A stretch of 7,739 bases of DNA from an uncultured Anaerostipes sp. Lineage in GTDB: Bacteria > Bacillota > Clostridia > Lachnospirales > Lachnospiraceae. Positions 6,239 to 7,739 of the stretch are shown one piece after another. A program made the position numbers and the translations under genes. The notes beneath the pieces are model-generated. The model saw only the letters and a program-made list of their open reading frames with translations. It was not told the DNA's origin and searched no databases. Where the stretch lies: positions 1 through 7,739 of the forward strand of contig CAAEIR010000325.1 in the NCBI GenBank assembly GCA_900756035.1. Direction: 5' to 3'. Within the stretch, counting starts at the first letter, position 1. The number at the start of each line of letters is the position of its first letter.

Positions 6239-6264
6239 ATTGTAATTATTACAATTATTGTAAT
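6239..6264. repeat. Triple alternating 8-bp palindromic repeat
   Basis: ATTGTAAT (6239-6246), ATTACAAT (6248-6255) and ATTGTAAT (6257-6264) are separated by single T bases, giving two overlapping 8-1-8 perfect inverted repeats. They lie in the helicase coding sequence, where they encode an Asn/Tyr-rich run (YYNNCNNYN). The inner part resembles the 7-1-7 boxes of Fur/PerR-family regulators, but location and low complexity make a binding role uncertain. Confidence 0.5.
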
Positions 6265-6915
6265 ACAAAAAGTTACTCATATAATTATATGGATTTTCAC
6301 ATACTCCCCAGATTCTTGCTAGGTCTTTTTCATATTGCTCATATATTTTTAATATCTCTTTTGCAGCAACAAAGCGTTTTCTAAAATGCTCTCTGTCCCT
6401 TCTACACACATACAAATTAATAGTTTTTCCATCCGTCCTCTTACGTCCAAGCATTTGGATAAATTCTTCCTTTGTATCTGCAAAAATCACCATATTCCTC
6501 AATGCAGTATCATGAAAAGAAACACCGTTGTCCATTACTGCAGTTGCAATCACAATCCGTTTATCAATGTATTTACTCTCCGATACTTGTGTTACACTTC
6601 GAAATGCCTCTTCATCCTTATCGTAATCAGCATCAATAAAAACTACATCCTCTGCACAAACAGAACATTCTCCTTTTAAAAGTTCAGAACGAAACTTTTT
6701 TCCTCTCTCTATACTGTCTGTAAAAATCAGCCACTTTTCATCTGTATCTTGATATTTTTCTTGAATAATTTGTTCTATTTCTTCCCCACTATCAAATGCA
6801 AATAAGTTAATATAATCATATGCAATCTCCATGCTATACAAATAAGGAGCCCTTCGATGTTGTTTTATCACATCCATCCATTCTGCTTGATATTTCATTC
6901 CTTTACCACAGGGAA

Positions 6916-6991
6916 ATTCAAATTTTGTTCTTAAAAATGGTTCTATATTTTCCATTGTTGCAGAAATAAAAATTTGAATCTTGGTAAAAAA
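6916..6991 (-). promoter_or_regulatory. Candidate -1 ribosomal frameshift site in the helicase gene
   Basis: T TTT TTA (6991-6985) is in the correct X XXY YYZ phase relative to the first helicase frame (ATT TTT TTA). After a five-base spacer, an 11-bp inverted repeat begins (ATTCAAATTTT arm 6979-6969, partner 6926-6916, loop about 42 bases). The stem has a single G-C pair, so it is weak. The product of a -1 slip joins the helicase motifs correctly. Confidence 0.35.
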
Positions 6992-7479
6992 ATATCTCTT
7001 AAGCAATCAAAAGAGAGTTGTGTGTTTGTATTAAAATTAGAATCTGAATAAAAATAATGGCATTCATCATAAACTACATACGAATACGTTTTCAATTCTT
7101 CAATATTATATCTCAATGCATAATTATTTTTTTCATTCAAATTTTTCTCTATACTTTGATAAGTTCTAACCGTAACATAATTTTCAATTATAAGACGATA
7201 ACCAAATTCTTCATAAATCTCATTTGATATATCGCTATATAATTCCTCTTCAAGCTGTTTTTTAAGAACACTGCGATTTACAAGATATAAGATTTTCCGA
7301 TTCTGACTTATCGCCCACTTTAGCAATACATGTAAAATAAAATAACTTTTTCCGCTTCCTGTAGAGGCTTGGATTAAAATCTCATCCCCCTCTATCCAAT
7401 TTCTGTATTCATCCCCTATTTTCTCTGTAACGTACATCCGTTCTTTCTCCTTCCATATTTTGGGAAATTGGATTTTTTA

Positions 7480-7488
7480 ATTATATCA
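7480..7488 (-). promoter_or_regulatory. Extended -10 promoter of the helicase transcript
   Basis: The minus strand reads TGATATAAT (7488-7480), a TGn extended -10 with consensus TATAAT. No good -35 is seen at standard spacing. Predicted start near 7473 leaves a leader of about 35 bases to the helicase ATG, with AAGGAG in it. It likely drives helicase, the 134-aa gene and the excisionase. Confidence 0.6.
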
Positions 7489-7571
7489 CTTTTCCATTTT
7501 CCAAAATTCTTCTCATCTTTTTTGTGTTGGATCCCTCTTTATATCTCCCACTTATATAACTTTTTTCTCCC

Positions 7572-7595
7572 CGTTGATGTAGTCGTTGATGTAGT
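7572..7595 (+). repeat. Tandem 12-bp integrase arm-type sites, right end
   Basis: Two perfect adjacent copies of CGTTGATGTAGT (7572-7583, 7584-7595), in the same orientation as the pair at 197-220. They lie about 50 bases inside the right repeat. With the left pair they would flank the core in the circular attP. Confidence 0.7.
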
Positions 7596-7647
7596 TTCCC
7601 ATTTTCTTCCGCTTTTTTCTCTTTTCCAACTACTTTCTTTACACACG

Positions 7648-7685
7648 AAAAAAGCCGCAACCCTTGATTTTTCAAGAATCACGAC
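7648..7685 (-). terminator. Intrinsic terminator of tRNA-Leu (right copy)
   Basis: Identical 14-bp stem (7672-7685 with 7654-7667), four-base loop and six T (7653-7648). It stops tRNA transcription before it enters the element, insulating the helicase promoter region from the host tRNA promoter. Confidence 0.8.
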
Positions 7686-7693
7686 TTCTATAC

Positions 7694-7739
7694 TGCGGAT
7701 GACAGGAATCGAACCTGCACGGTCTCCCACTAGATCCTA
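7694..7739 (-). tRNA. tRNA-Leu(UAG) 3' half, window-truncated
   Basis: Same 46 bases as 49-94: anticodon TAG, variable arm, T-arm, acceptor CATCCGC and discriminator A. Truncated by the window edge at the anticodon. Expected to continue into D-arm and GCGGATG acceptor strand outside the window, giving the working gene. Confidence 0.85.

Larger units (their letters stand above)
6092..7437 (-). pseudogene. SF2 DEAD/DEAH-type helicase, split by a -1 frameshift at a T-run
   Basis: ATP-driven nucleic-acid helicase, probably used for element replication or maintenance. Start at 7437, with AAGGAG nine bases upstream. Motifs in order: Walker A ASTGSGKS (24-31), Ia-like LVNRS, QSIEK, motif II DECH (124-127), then in the second frame SAT (159-161), motif V ATAVMDNGVSF (298-308) and motif VI QMLGRKR (328-334). 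The first frame stops at 6943 after 164 codons. A one-base step back at the T-run 6992-6986 gives DIFFTKIQIFISAT and a 448-aa protein. The in-phase heptamer T TTT TTA and a downstream inverted repeat make programmed frameshifting a possible alternative to decay. As written, the first frame has the P-loop and DECH box but lacks motifs III to VI. The last ~60 residues are low-complexity and AT-rich. Confidence 0.85.
7646..7739 (-). repeat. Right attachment-site direct repeat (att), joined to the tRNA target
   Basis: Exact copy of 1-94, ending at the window edge on the first anticodon base. On the minus strand the tRNA 5' half must lie beyond 7739, so this copy should complete the functional tRNA-Leu. 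The inner edge is after the tRNA terminator; the sequence inside (below 7646) differs from what flanks the left copy. Confidence 0.92.

Noticed and set aside
7481..7730. Small minus-strand open frames at the right end
   Set aside because: They overlap the att repeat, tRNA half, arm sites and promoter; no ribosome site or recognisable protein.
1..7739. CRISPR array, rRNA gene, conjugation channel or coupling-protein genes
   Set aside because: No spaced repeat array, no rRNA sequence, and no ORF with VirB4, VirD4 or FtsK-like motifs was seen; the only P-loop proteins are the helicase and the DUF4143 ATPase.

Overview
The window looks like one complete small integrative element of a low-GC Firmicute, most likely a gut-type Clostridia/Lachnospiraceae relative. 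The AT-rich composition, AAGGAG-type ribosome sites, extended -10 promoters and tRNA-Leu style suggest this, and no host gene is present to confirm it. The two ends are an exact direct repeat of at least 94 bp (1-94 and 7646-7739). On the minus strand each copy holds the 3' half of a tRNA-Leu(UAG) gene, from the anticodon to the discriminator base, plus its intrinsic terminator. The element therefore sits in a tRNA-Leu gene, and the excised circle would be 7645 bp. The 5' half of the functional tRNA should lie just beyond base 7739. Tandem 12-bp repeats inside both ends (197-220 and 7572-7595) look like integrase arm-binding sites.

Layout, left to right: left att repeat and arm sites (1-354); an unrecognised 400-aa cargo gene on the minus strand (355-1557); a plus-strand pair made of a frameshifted short relaxase-like gene (1688-2199) overlapping an intact AlpA-like HTH gene (2192-2371); a terminator; a minus-strand AAA ATPase/DUF4143 gene with a nuclease-like C-terminus (2424-3779) and its own promoter; a stand-alone viroplasmin-domain protein (3909-4163); a tyrosine integrase split by a frameshift (4205-5378); an AlpA/excisionase-like gene (5432-5599); a 134-aa hypothetical (5678-6082); and an SF2 helicase split by a frameshift (6092-7437), preceded by an extended -10 promoter near the right end.

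The minus-strand run helicase - 134-aa protein - excisionase - integrase - viroplasmin protein reads like the element's maintenance and excision module. A small terminator hairpin between excisionase and integrase may hold integrase expression down. The relaxase/HTH pair is a mobilisation remnant, and no coupling protein or conjugation channel is present, so the element is best described as an integrative mobilizable element, probably decayed. The 400-aa protein and the ATPase are cargo-like.

Three genes (relaxase, integrase, helicase) each carry a single-base frameshift at a homopolymer, while the cargo and small genes are intact. The helicase shift is notable: it falls on an in-phase T TTT TTA heptamer, a classic -1 slippery site, five bases before an 11-bp inverted repeat. 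Programmed frameshifting is possible there, although a simple base loss or a sequencing error is at least as likely.
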